Below are positions 1 through 5,502 of a DNA stretch of 5,502 nt, one piece after another (the stretch's first letter is position 1; each line of letters begins with the position of its first letter). The stretch is taken from the NCBI GenBank assembly GCA_030425785.1, contig JAUHYJ010000290.1, forward strand, positions 1-5,502. The letters run 5' to 3'. The translations under genes and the position numbers were made by a program. The DNA comes from Acidimicrobiia bacterium. GTDB lineage: Bacteria > Actinomycetota > Acidimicrobiia > Acidimicrobiales > Ilumatobacteraceae. Below the pieces are notes generated by a model. The model was not told the DNA's origin and did no database searches. It worked only from the letters and a program-made list of their open reading frames with translations.

Positions 1-90
1 GCCGGTACGTTCTGCTGGCTGTTCTCGGACGACTCGGCGTTCGTGTCCGGACAGACGACGCTGGTCAACGGCGGCCTGTTCCCCTACTGA
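1..90 (+). CDS. Short-chain dehydrogenase/reductase (SDR), C-terminal fragment
   Basis: Only the last 29 codons are present; the gene enters from the left edge in frame 1 and stops at TGA 88-90. The peptide contains LFSDDSAFVSGQ followed by TTLVNGG. This matches the conserved C-terminal end of classical SDRs, usually of the form SD-x-(A/S)-x-(F/Y)-(V/I)-(T/S)-GQ…V-(D/N)-GG, where the loop helps close the NAD(P)-binding Rossmann fold. The catalytic Tyr-Lys pair and the cofactor glycines lie outside the window, so cofactor and substrate cannot be inferred. Its stop is 13 bp before the next start, so it probably shares an operon with the amidase. The family call is fairly safe even from this short tail; the substrate is unknown. 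Confidence 0.8.
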   Translation, partial: AGTFCWLFSDDSAFVSGQTTLVNGGLFPY

Positions 91-103
91 ACGGAGGCTG
101 ACG

Positions 104-1510
104 ATGCCGATCGACGAGTACGACGACCTCGACGCAACGGCACTGGCGGCGCTCGTGCGGGCGCGGGAGGTGCACCCGCGGGAGTTGATCGACGCCGCGA
201 TCGAACGCGCCGAGGCGCGCAACCCGCAGCTCAACGCGATCGTGCACACCCAGTTCGACCGGGCCCGTGAGGACTGCGGCACCGTCGACGCCGATGCGCC
301 GTTCCCCGGCGTCCCGTTCCTGCTGAAGGACTACGCCGGCTGGGAGGCGGGCGAGCCGTACCACATGGGTGTCCGCACGCTCCGCGACCTCGACTACCGG
401 GCGACCAGCGACAGCGAGTACGCCCGTCGCGTCCGGGCCGGCGGGCTGATCCCGATCGGCCGGACGAACACACCCGAGCTCGCGGTGATGGGCACGACCG
501 AGCCGGCGCTCTACGGACCGACGCACAACCCGTGGGACCTCGACCGCACGCCGGGTGGCTCGTCGGGCGGTTCGGCCGCCGCGGTGGCGGCACGGATCGT
601 GCCGGTCGCCCACGGCAACGACATCTCGGGCTCGATCCGACTCCCGGCGGCGATGTGCGGCCTCGTCGGGTTGAAGCCGACCCGGGGTCGCGTGATCACG
701 AGCGAACCCGACTCGATCACCGGGATGATGGTCGAGGGGGTCGTCACGCGCACGGTGCGCGACACGGCGGCACTGGTCGACTGGCTCTCCCACCGCTCGC
801 CGCTCTGGCCGGCACCGGTGATGCCGCGGTCGCTGGTCGAGGCGGTCGACAGCCCGTCGCGGGGCTTGCGGATCGGTGTGTGGACGACCTCGTTCAACGA
901 CAGCCCGGTCGACCCCACTTGCGCCGCGGCCGCCGAGTCGATCGGCATGGTCCTCGAGCAGCACGGTCACCACGTCGAGGTCGCCGCACCGGACGTGTTC
1001 GCGTCGTCGCCGCTGTGGGGGTACGCGAAGACCGCGCTGGCCGTGTGTGCCGCGAACGAGGCGGCACGGTGGGATCGCCACATCGGCCGGCCGCTCGGCG
1101 AGGCCGACCTCGAGCCGCGCACCTGGTCGATGGTCGAGATGGGCGATGCCGTCAGCGCGCCGCAGTTCCACGACCTGATGCGTCACCTCCAGCGGCTCAG
1201 CGCCGAGGCGCTCGCGTGGTGGGAGACCTACGACGTGCTCGTGACCCCGACGACCGCGGCGGCGCCGTTCGTGCTCGGCGACTACCTGAAGCAGTACGTC
1301 TCGGGGCTCGGCAGCGCGTTCACCCGGCCCATCAACGTGACTGGGCAACCGGCGATCTCGGTGCCGGCCGGTTGGGGCGAGGACGGCCTGCCGCGCGGCG
1401 TCCAGCTCGTCGGCGACTACGGACGTGACGACGTGCTCGTCGAACTGGCCGCGCTGATCGAGCGCGCCCGGCCGTGGGCCGATCGCCGACCGGCGTGGAT
1501 CGACCGATGA
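104..1510 (+). CDS. Amidase-signature family hydrolase
   Basis: A 468-residue member of the amidase signature family, which hydrolyses C-N bonds with a Ser-cisSer-Lys triad. All three residues are visible: Lys75 in PFLLKD, Ser153 in the GGSSGGS loop (151-157) and nucleophile Ser177 in DISGSIR (173-179). The 24-residue gap between the two serines is the same as in fatty acid amide hydrolase. The typical GLVGLKPTRGR segment follows at 186-196, and the late conserved TGQPAISVPAG stretch is near 414-424. Length is normal for a stand-alone amidase, with no signal peptide, so it should be cytoplasmic. ATG 104 is chosen because GGAGG (93-97) sits 6 bases upstream. Its stop overlaps the next gene in ATGA. 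GatA is unlikely because no gatB or gatC is adjacent and the neighbours are catabolic. The substrate is unknown: an amide, or possibly an amino-muconate, since amidase-family deaminases are known in that pathway. Confidence 0.9.
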   Translation: MPIDEYDDLDATALAALVRAREVHPRELIDAAIERAEARNPQLNAIVHTQFDRAREDCGTVDADAPFPGVPFLLKDYAGWEAGEPYHMGVRTLRDLDYRATSDSEYARRVRAGGLIPIGRTNTPELAVMGTTEPALYGPTHNPWDLDRTPGGSSGGSAAAVAARIVPVAHGNDISGSIRLPAAMCGLVGLKPTRGRVITSEPDSITGMMVEGVVTRTVRDTAALVDWLSHRSPLWPAPVMPRSLVEAVDSPSRGLRIGVWTTSFNDSPVDPTCAAAAESIGMVLEQHGHHVEVAAPDVFASSPLWGYAKTALAVCAANEAARWDRHIGRPLGEADLEPRTWSMVEMGDAVSAPQFHDLMRHLQRLSAEALAWWETYDVLVTPTTAAAPFVLGDYLKQYVSGLGSAFTRPINVTGQPAISVPAGWGEDGLPRGVQLVGDYGRDDVLVELAALIERARPWADRRPAWIDR

Positions 1511-2292
1511 GCGGTGTCGACGCGGCGGCGGAGTCGGAACGGATCGTCGCCGCCCACGCCGCCCGCGCCACGCTCGACCCGATCACCGACCGGCACCCGA
1601 TCACGTTGGACGACGCGTACGCGATCCAGGCGCTGGTCACCGCCGACCGGACCGAGCGCGGTGAGCGCCGTATCGGTTGGAAGCTCGGCTACACGTCGAT
1701 CGTCATGCGTGAGCAGATGGGCATCGATCAGCCGAACTTCGGGCCGCTGACCGACGCGATGCTCGTCGGTGACGGTGCCGACGTCGTCGGACGGTTCACT
1801 CAGCCCCGCGTCGAACCGGAGGTCGCGCTGCGCTTCGCACGCGACGTCGAACCCGGCGCTGACCGCGCCGCAGTGCTCGCCGCAACCGCCAGTGCGCACG
1901 CCGCGCTCGAGATCGTCGACTCGGTCTGGACCGACTACCGGTTCCGCATCGAGGACAACACCGCGGACGGCTCGTCGGCCGCCGGCGTCGTCGTGGGTGG
2001 CGAGCTCGACCGCGACTCGATCGCAGACGTTCCGGTGGTCCTGGTCGTCGACGGCGTCGAGCACGGGCGCGGGGTCGGGTCGGACGCCAGCGGTCATCCC
2101 GCCGACGGCGTCGTGTGGCTCGTCGAGCAGCTGGCCGCCCGTGGCGAACGCGTGCGCGCCGGCGACATCGTGATCACCGGCGGGCTCACCTCCGCTGCGG
2201 CCCTGGTCACGGGAGGCGTGATCAGCGCTCGCTTCGGCCACGGCGACGAGATCGTCGTCTCCGTTCGGCACGGGCGAACACCCCTGAGCTAG
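1507..2292 (+). CDS. 2-keto-4-pentenoate hydratase / 4-oxalocrotonate decarboxylase family protein
   Basis: 261 residues from ATG 1507, the usual size for this FAH-fold family (MhpD, DmpE, DmpH types). These enzymes hydrate 2-hydroxypenta-2,4-dienoate or decarboxylate 4-oxalocrotonate in the lower part of meta-cleavage pathways, using Mg2+ or Mn2+. Expected active-site elements are present: GWKLGYTS with Lys59, the metal-ligand pair Glu103 and Glu105 in PRVEPEVAL, and Glu135 in ALEIVDS. QPNFGPLTDAM (75-85) resembles hydratases of the DmpE type. The usual ADNASS motif is altered to ADGSSA (153-158). Sequence alone does not decide between hydratase and decarboxylase. The in-frame upstream ATG at 1474 would overlap the amidase by 37 bp and add residues not expected in the family; the ATGA overlap at 1507 is the better start and implies translational coupling. 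The pairing suggests the amidase product feeds this enzyme, but that is inference. Confidence 0.85.
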   Translation: MSGVDAAAESERIVAAHAARATLDPITDRHPITLDDAYAIQALVTADRTERGERRIGWKLGYTSIVMREQMGIDQPNFGPLTDAMLVGDGADVVGRFTQPRVEPEVALRFARDVEPGADRAAVLAATASAHAALEIVDSVWTDYRFRIEDNTADGSSAAGVVVGGELDRDSIADVPVVLVVDGVEHGRGVGSDASGHPADGVVWLVEQLAARGERVRAGDIVITGGLTSAAALVTGGVISARFGHGDEIVVSVRHGRTPLS

Positions 2293-2302
2293 GGTACGCC
2301 CG
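2290..2302 (+). promoter_or_regulatory. Possible internal leaderless promoter before the YdhR-like gene
   Basis: TAGGGT at 2290-2295 matches the actinobacterial -10 pattern TANNNT. It is followed by exactly 6 bases (ACGCCC) and then the GTG at 2302, the geometry expected when transcription starts on the first base of the start codon. The hexamer includes the TAG stop of the hydratase gene. I see no good -35 at 16-18 bp spacing, which is common for this class. If real, it would let the YdhR-like and IclR genes be expressed separately from the enzymes upstream. Confidence 0.4.
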
Positions 2303-2607
2303 TGATCGTCGCCATCGTCCGCTTCCCGGTTCCGGGTGGTCTCAGCCATGACGCCGCCCGTGAGGCGTTCCTGGCCAGTGCGCCCTCCTATCAGGGTCTG
2401 CCGGGTCTGCATCGCAAGTACTACCTCCGCACCGAGGACGGCGAGGGCGCCGGTGGCGTCTACCTGTGGGAGAGCCGCGATGCCGCCGAGCGCGTCTACG
2501 ACGACGCGTGGCGACGGCGCCTCGCCGAACGGTTCGGTGCCGAACCCCAGGTCGAGTACCTCGACTGCCCGGTCATCGTCGACCCCGACGAGGTGGTCGC
2601 GCCGTGA
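2302..2607 (+). CDS. YdhR-like putative mono-oxygenase (dimeric alpha+beta barrel)
   Basis: A 101-residue protein from GTG 2302, nine bases after the hydratase stop. It opens with a beta strand (VAIVRFPVPGGLS), then a helix, then LPGLHRKYYLRTEDGEGAGG leading to GVYLWESRDAAERVYDD. This order, especially PG(L/F)…K…(E/D)…AGG(I/V)YL followed by a helix with the spacing A..(A/V)Y, closely resembles E. coli YdhR. YdhR is a small cofactor-free putative mono-oxygenase related to antibiotic-biosynthesis monooxygenases, which act on or bind aromatic or quinone-like molecules; family members are poorly characterised. It has no signal peptide or membrane segment. It ends in a GTGA overlap with the IclR regulator. 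The ribosome site is weak (AGGG, 2291-2294), and a -10-like TAGGGT sits exactly 6 bases before the GTG, so it may be leaderless with its own promoter. Function in this pathway is unknown. Confidence 0.72.
   Translation: MIVAIVRFPVPGGLSHDAAREAFLASAPSYQGLPGLHRKYYLRTEDGEGAGGVYLWESRDAAERVYDDAWRRRLAERFGAEPQVEYLDCPVIVDPDEVVAP
2590..2596 (+). promoter_or_regulatory. Ribosome binding site that sets the IclR start
   Basis: GAGGTGG lies 7 bases upstream of GTG 2604, inside the end of the YdhR-like gene. Together with the GTGA overlap it supports GTG 2604 as the IclR start. The alternative in-frame ATG at 2466 would add 46 arginine-rich residues that read as an out-of-frame shadow of the preceding gene. 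Confidence 0.6.
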
Positions 2608-3473
2608 GCGCCGCCGCAGCGCCGAAGCAGCCCGGCAAGAGCGCAGCGAAGCAGGCCGGCGGCGCCCCGGCGGCCAAGAAGTCGGCCGCGAAGAAGCCGG
2701 CGTTGCAGTCGGTCGGCATCGCGCTCGGCGTCCTCGAAGCGCTCGCCGTCGCACCCGAGCTCAGCCTCAGCGAGCTGGCCCGTCGCGTCGGCGTCGCGAA
2801 GAGCACGGCGCATCGCACCTGCTCGGTCCTCACCGACTCGGGCATGCTCACCCGCACCGACGCCGGCAAGTATCGGCTCGGCCTGCGCCTGATCGAGCTC
2901 GGCCATCTCGCGACGGCGCGCACGTCGGTCGGCACCCACGCGCTGCCCCTGCTGGTCGACCTTCGTCACGCGCTCGGCGAGACGGTGCAGATCGGTGTGC
3001 CGTCCGGTGGCGACGTGGTCTACGTCGAGCGGGTCGAGGGCAACCGCGCCCTGCGGTACGCCCATGAGAACTCGCGTCGGGGCCCGGTCCACCGGTCGAG
3101 CTGCGGCAAGGTGCTCGCGGCCCACATCCCCGCCGTCCTCGAGGCGCGGCTGAAGAAGGGGCTGCGACCGAGCACCGGCTACACGATCGTCGTGCCCGAC
3201 GTGCTGCACGCGGAACTCGACAAGATCCGCCAGCGGGGCTACGCGAAGAGCGTCGACGAGACCGAGATCGGCATGGCCTCGATCGCCGTCCCCGTGCGCA
3301 GCACCAAGGACGGTCCCGTCGTCGCCGCGATCTCGATGGTGGGTCCGACGTCGCGGGTCGTTGGCGATTCCGAGACGAGCAACGTCGCCACACTCAAGGC
3401 GGCGTCGCGCAAGCTCACCGAGCTGCTCGAACTCGGCGATTACCGCCTGCCGCGCCGCCGTCCCACCAGCTGA
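2604..3473 (+). CDS. IclR-family transcriptional regulator with a Lys/Ala-rich N-terminal tail
   Basis: 289 residues from GTG 2604. Residues 1-32 are a low-complexity tail rich in Ala, Lys and Pro, with AAKKSAAKK at 23-31. From about residue 34 comes the IclR winged helix-turn-helix: [15 protein letters not shown], then [19 protein letters not shown] with the recognition helix near 64-76, then the wing [15 protein letters not shown] at 87-100. The ligand domain spans about 105-280 and includes [13 protein letters not shown] (161-173) and [20 protein letters not shown] (212-231), the equivalents of the family's PLHATALGKA and GYA…E…G…IA.PV motifs. IclR proteins are dimers or tetramers that bind palindromes and respond to small, often aromatic or keto-acid, effectors. 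It is encoded last in the apparent operon and converges on the Rieske gene. It probably controls this cluster, and candidate sites lie in the 4576-4689 gap. Without the tail its length is normal for the family. Confidence 0.92.
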   Translation: MSAAAAPKQPGKSAAKQAGGAPAAKKSAAKKPALQSVGIALGVLEALAVAPELSLSELARRVGVAKSTAHRTCSVLTDSGMLTRTDAGKYRLGLRLIELGHLATARTSVGTHALPLLVDLRHALGETVQIGVPSGGDVVYVERVEGNRALRYAHENSRRGPVHRSSCGKVLAAHIPAVLEARLKKGLRPSTGYTIVVPDVLHAELDKIRQRGYAKSVDETEIGMASIAVPVRSTKDGPVVAAISMVGPTSRVVGDSETSNVATLKAASRKLTELLELGDYRLPRRRPTS

Positions 3474-3484
3474 CGCGATCGCCA

Positions 3485-3501
3485 GCCGGTCAGTGACCGG
3501 C
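3485..3501. terminator. Palindrome between convergent genes, possible bidirectional terminator
   Basis: GCCGGTCA and TGACCGGC form perfect 8-base arms around a single G. As RNA this would fold as a 6-bp GC-rich stem (GCCGGT/ACCGGC) with a 5-base loop. It covers the Rieske stop codon (3490-3492) and starts 11 bases after the IclR stop, the right place to end transcription from both sides. No T tract follows on either strand, so it is not a canonical intrinsic terminator, although actinobacterial terminators often lack one. A protein-binding site or chance palindrome is the alternative. Confidence 0.4.
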
Positions 3502-4575
3502 GACGGTGACGGGGGCAGGCTCGGCCTCGGCGGCGATCAGGTCGGCGAGGATGCGGCGAGCGCGCAGCGGGCCCTGGTCGATCGTCAACATCACCGGCTT
3601 GAGCGCATCGGGCCCGCCGGCGCGGTCGTAGGCCCGCTGCTGGGCCTCGACCATCGGACGATCCTGCTCCTCGAACGCGAACTTGCGGAGACGGCTCAGC
3701 GTCTCGGCGACCTCGTCGTCGTCGACCGGCGGCGCTGCGCCGAGCTGCACCGCACAGATGTGGTACATCATCTGCCGCTCGTTGATCGGCGTGAGCAGGT
3801 GCGACCCGATGACGATCAGCCCCTCGTCGCGAGGGCGACCGGGGTCGGTCACGCCCGCGTGGTTGCGGAGGTAGCCCGGCGCGTTCCAGCGCATCTCGGC
3901 CCACGTGTCGATCGGCTGGCGGTCGTTCTTGTACATCAGGTCGAACAGGTGCGGCGGCTCGACGGCGTCGACGGTGCGGGTGACGTAGAGGGTGGTGGCA
4001 CCCGACGGCTCGGTCACGTCGCGGATCTCGACGTCGGCGTCGTTCATGTCGGCGTGGCCGAGCAAGCCCTCGTGCAGGAAGTTGGCGTGGCTGAGGTCGA
4101 GCAGGTTGTCGGCCATCAGCCGGTAGTCGACGTCGAGCACCATCCAGTCGCGGTGCGAGAACGTGCCGGGCGCACCCTCGTCGAGGTACGAGAAGTCGGG
4201 GATGAGGTCGGCGTTCGCCCGCTCGGCGTCGCCGAGCCAGACCCACAGCAGGGTGTGCCGCTCGACGATCGGATAGGCGCGCAGGTGCAACGCCGGCGTG
4301 ATCCGGCCCGACCCGTGGGGGTTGACGACGCAGCGTCCGTCGGCGTCGAACTGGAGGCCGTGGTACGGGCACTCGATCTGGTCGCCGCACACCTTGCCGG
4401 CCGACAGCGGGGCGAAGCGGTGCGAGCACTGGTCGGTGATCGCGGCGACCGAGCCGTCGTGACGGCGGAAGATCGCGATCGGTTCGTCGCAGATCGTGCG
4501 CGACTCGACCCGGCCGAGTTCGAGATCGTCGGCCCACATGGCCACGTACCAGGTGTTGCGGAGGAAGGAGGTCAC
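3490..4575 (-). CDS. Rieske non-haem iron oxygenase, terminal oxygenase subunit (VanA/dicamba-monooxygenase-like)
   Basis: 361 residues read leftward from GTG at 4575-4573. The N-terminal Rieske domain has the [2Fe-2S] ligands Cys50, His52, Cys69 and His72 in [11 protein letters not shown]…CPYHG, with the expected C-x-H-16-C-x2-H spacing. The catalytic domain has [13 protein letters not shown] (156-168), giving iron ligands His163 and His168 and bridging Asp160; Asp305 in [12 protein letters not shown] is the likely third ligand. [16 protein letters not shown] near the C-terminus matches the VanA-type tail. Such enzymes demethylate or hydroxylate aromatic substrates with electrons from a ferredoxin reductase. 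The bridging-Asp DNLxDLxH motif argues against the trimethylamine-type Rieske enzymes (GbcA, CntA), which carry ENYxECYHC-like sequences. No reductase gene is in the window. The start fits the NTWYVAMW opening of the family. Substrate is unknown; it is transcribed divergently from the GMC gene. Confidence 0.9.
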   Translation of the reverse strand: MTSFLRNTWYVAMWADDLELGRVESRTICDEPIAIFRRHDGSVAAITDQCSHRFAPLSAGKVCGDQIECPYHGLQFDADGRCVVNPHGSGRITPALHLRAYPIVERHTLLWVWLGDAERANADLIPDFSYLDEGAPGTFSHRDWMVLDVDYRLMADNLLDLSHANFLHEGLLGHADMNDADVEIRDVTEPSGATTLYVTRTVDAVEPPHLFDLMYKNDRQPIDTWAEMRWNAPGYLRNHAGVTDPGRPRDEGLIVIGSHLLTPINERQMMYHICAVQLGAAPPVDDDEVAETLSRLRKFAFEEQDRPMVEAQQRAYDRAGGPDALKPVMLTIDQGPLRARRILADLIAAEAEPAPVTVAGH

Positions 4576-4580
4576 GGGCT

Positions 4581-4587
4581 CATGATG
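4581..4587 (-). promoter_or_regulatory. Possible leaderless -10 element for the Rieske gene
   Basis: On the minus strand CATCAT (4587 down to 4582) carries the ANNNT core of an actinobacterial -10 and is followed by exactly 6 bases (GAGCCC) before the GTG start, the same geometry as the element at 2290. No convincing Shine-Dalgarno sequence precedes the GTG, which fits leaderless translation. The first base differs from the T preferred in TANNNT, and no clear -35 is seen, so this is tentative. Confidence 0.3.
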
Positions 4588-4674
4588 CCCGATCGTCCGT
4601 TCGTGAGAACGGGACGCGTCCGCCGTGGGCGAACGATCGCCGATCGGTCATCGAGCGTTCACACGGCGACCCGG

Positions 4675-4687
4675 TACGGTCGGGGCA
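4675..4687 (+). promoter_or_regulatory. Possible -10 element for the GMC oxidoreductase gene
   Basis: TACGGT at 4675-4680 fits TANNNT. Six bases downstream is an A at 4687, which would give a 3-base leader before ATG 4690. A TTCACA at 4658-4663 resembles a -35 but is only 11 bp away, too close for a normal promoter. GGGG (4682-4685) is too near the ATG to be a convincing ribosome site, which again suggests leaderless or near-leaderless expression. Confidence 0.35.
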
Positions 4688-4689
4688 CC

Positions 4690-5502
4690 ATGAGCGAACG
4701 CAGCTACGACTTCGTGATCGTCGGGGGCGGGTCGGCCGGTTGTGCGCTCGCCAACCGACTGTCGGCCGACCCGACGAACCGGGTGCTCGTGCTCGAGGCC
4801 GGTCGCACCGACTGGAAGTGGGACGTCTTCATCCACATGCCGGCCGCGCTCACCTATCCGATCGGCAGCCGCTTCTACGACTGGAAGTACGAGTCCGAGC
4901 CCGAGCCGTTCATGGGTGGCCGCCGGGTGTACCACGCTCGCGGCAAGGTGCTCGGCGGGTCGTCGTCGATCAACGGGATGATCTTCCAGCGCGGCAACCC
5001 GGCCGACTACGCCAAGTGGGCCGAGCGGCCCGGGATGGCCGACTGGTCGTACGCACATTGCCTGCCGTACTTCAAGCGGATGGAGACCTGCCTCGCCGGC
5101 GAGGACGATTGGCGCGGTGGTGACGGGCCGCTCGAACTGGAACGGGGGCCGGCGACCAACCCGCTGTTCCAGGCGTGGCTCGAGGCAGGTGAGCAGGCCG
5201 GCTTCCGCCGCACCGACGACGTGAACGGCTACCGGCAGGAGGGGTTCGCCGCGTTCGACAAGAACGTGCGCCGCGGCCGTCGGTTGTCCGCGGCCCGGGC
5301 GTACCTGCATCCCGTGCTCGATCGGCCGAACCTCGACCTGATCACGCGGGCCCAGGTCAACCGGATCGTGTTCGACGGCACACGGGCGGTCGGCGTCGAG
5401 TACCGACGCAACCGCAAGGTCCACGTGGCCGAGGGCGCCGAGATCATCCTCTGCGGCGGAGCGTTCAACTCGCCGCAGCTGCTCCAGCTGTCGGGCATCG
5501 GC
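4690..5502 (+). CDS. betA: GMC-family FAD oxidoreductase, choline dehydrogenase (BetA)-like, 3' truncated by window
   Basis: 271 codons are present and the frame is still open at the right edge; family members run to about 530-560 residues, so roughly half is missing. The N-terminal FAD site is clear: [12 protein letters not shown] with the glycine-rich loop at 12-17, and LVLEAG with the ribose-binding Glu36. GMC signature 1 is [19 protein letters not shown] (84-102) and signature 2 is [16 protein letters not shown] (256-271). Several stretches read like E. coli Bet[23 protein letters not shown]-type [26 protein letters not shown]. BetA oxidises choline to betaine aldehyde, but close GMC relatives oxidise other alcohols, and the catalytic His region lies outside the window. 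No betB or betI is visible here. It is divergent from the Rieske gene, so a role in the same catabolic pathway is as likely as osmoprotection. GMC family is secure; choline as substrate is moderate. Confidence 0.8.
   Translation, partial: MSERSYDFVIVGGGSAGCALANRLSADPTNRVLVLEAGRTDWKWDVFIHMPAALTYPIGSRFYDWKYESEPEPFMGGRRVYHARGKVLGGSSSINGMIFQRGNPADYAKWAERPGMADWSYAHCLPYFKRMETCLAGEDDWRGGDGPLELERGPATNPLFQAWLEAGEQAGFRRTDDVNGYRQEGFAAFDKNVRRGRRLSAARAYLHPVLDRPNLDLITRAQVNRIVFDGTRAVGVEYRRNRKVHVAEGAEIILCGGAFNSPQLLQLSGIG

Larger units (their letters stand above)
4576..4689. promoter_or_regulatory. Divergent promoter region with nested inverted repeats (candidate operators)
   Basis: This 114-bp gap separates the Rieske and GMC start codons. 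It contains CCGTTC-GTGA-GAACGG, a perfect 6-base-arm palindrome at 4597-4612. Its outer flanks continue as CGTC on the left and GACG on the right with a one-base bulge. A second pair, GAACGATCG (4631-4639) and CGAGCGTTC (4652-4660), matches at 8 of 9 positions and encloses the 8-bp palindrome CCGATCGG (4640-4647). A third overlapping one is GGCGA-ACGA-TCGCC (4628-4641). The repeated GTTC/GAAC half-sites resemble those of several IclR-family operators, so the IclR protein encoded at 2604 is a plausible binder. That link is inference; another regulator is possible. Confidence 0.45.

Noticed and set aside
65..1348. Long minus-strand open frame (427 codons) opposite the amidase gene
   Set aside because: It is antisense to a gene with clear family motifs, its product is Arg/His/Asp-rich with no recognisable domain, and long antisense frames are expected in GC-rich coding DNA.
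1474..1506. Upstream start of the hydratase gene at ATG 1474
   Set aside because: It would overlap the amidase by 37 bp and add 11 residues not expected in the family, whereas ATG 1507 gives the usual length and an ATGA overlap.
2466..2603. Upstream extension of the IclR gene to the in-frame ATG at 2466
   Set aside because: The added 46 residues are Arg/Pro-rich and read as an out-of-frame version of the YdhR-like gene; GTG 2604 has a good ribosome site and a GTGA overlap.
1417..2754. Long minus-strand open frame (445 codons) spanning the hydratase, YdhR-like and IclR starts
   Set aside because: It crosses several well-supported plus-strand genes and gives an arginine- and aspartate-rich translation without family motifs; a shadow of codon bias.
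4574..4583. Tiny upstream frame ATG-AGC-CCG-TGA on the minus strand overlapping the Rieske GTG
   Set aside because: It has no ribosome site and only three sense codons; if transcription starts at the GTG it would not be transcribed at all. Treated as chance.
4640..4647. CCGATCGG and other GATCG-rich words as a possible special repeat family
   Set aside because: GATCG words occur throughout the coding regions here as common Asp/Ile/Arg codon junctions, so frequency alone carries no signal outside the intergenic context.
4648..5424. Minus-strand open frame (258 codons) over the GMC gene
   Set aside because: The plus strand here encodes both GMC signatures and the FAD site, so the antisense frame is a shadow.

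Overview
The window is compact, very GC-rich DNA with a strong G/C preference at third codon positions, GTG starts, 1-4 bp gene overlaps and short intergenic gaps. This fits a high-GC actinobacterium. The likely -10 motifs close to start codons (few or no leader bases) also fit that group. An Acidimicrobiia-like genome is my weak guess from sequence style only. No RNA gene, mobile element, CRISPR array or attachment site is visible.

Layout. Positions 1-3473 read rightward as one apparent catabolic operon: the last codons of a short-chain dehydrogenase (1-90), an amidase-signature hydrolase (104-1510), a 2-keto-4-pentenoate hydratase / 4-oxalocrotonate decarboxylase family enzyme (1507-2292), a small YdhR-like putative mono-oxygenase (2302-2607) and an IclR-family regulator (2604-3473). 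Two junctions are stop/start overlaps (ATGA at 1507, GTGA at 2604), which suggests translational coupling. A Rieske non-haem iron oxygenase runs leftward (3490-4575) and converges on the IclR gene, with a short palindrome between the two ends. A 114-bp gap rich in inverted repeats separates it from a divergent, truncated BetA-like GMC oxidoreductase (4690 to the window end).

Together the genes look like a degradation locus for an aromatic or nitrogen-containing organic compound. The Rieske oxygenase would demethylate or hydroxylate a substrate. The SDR and GMC enzymes would oxidise alcohol groups. The amidase would remove nitrogen, and the FAH-fold enzyme would process a dienoate from meta-type cleavage. 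The IclR protein is the obvious local regulator. The substrate cannot be read from the sequence. Every gene belongs to a known family; the unusual points are the gene combination, the palindromes in the divergent promoter region, and a lysine/alanine-rich tail on the regulator. I see no clearly undescribed system.
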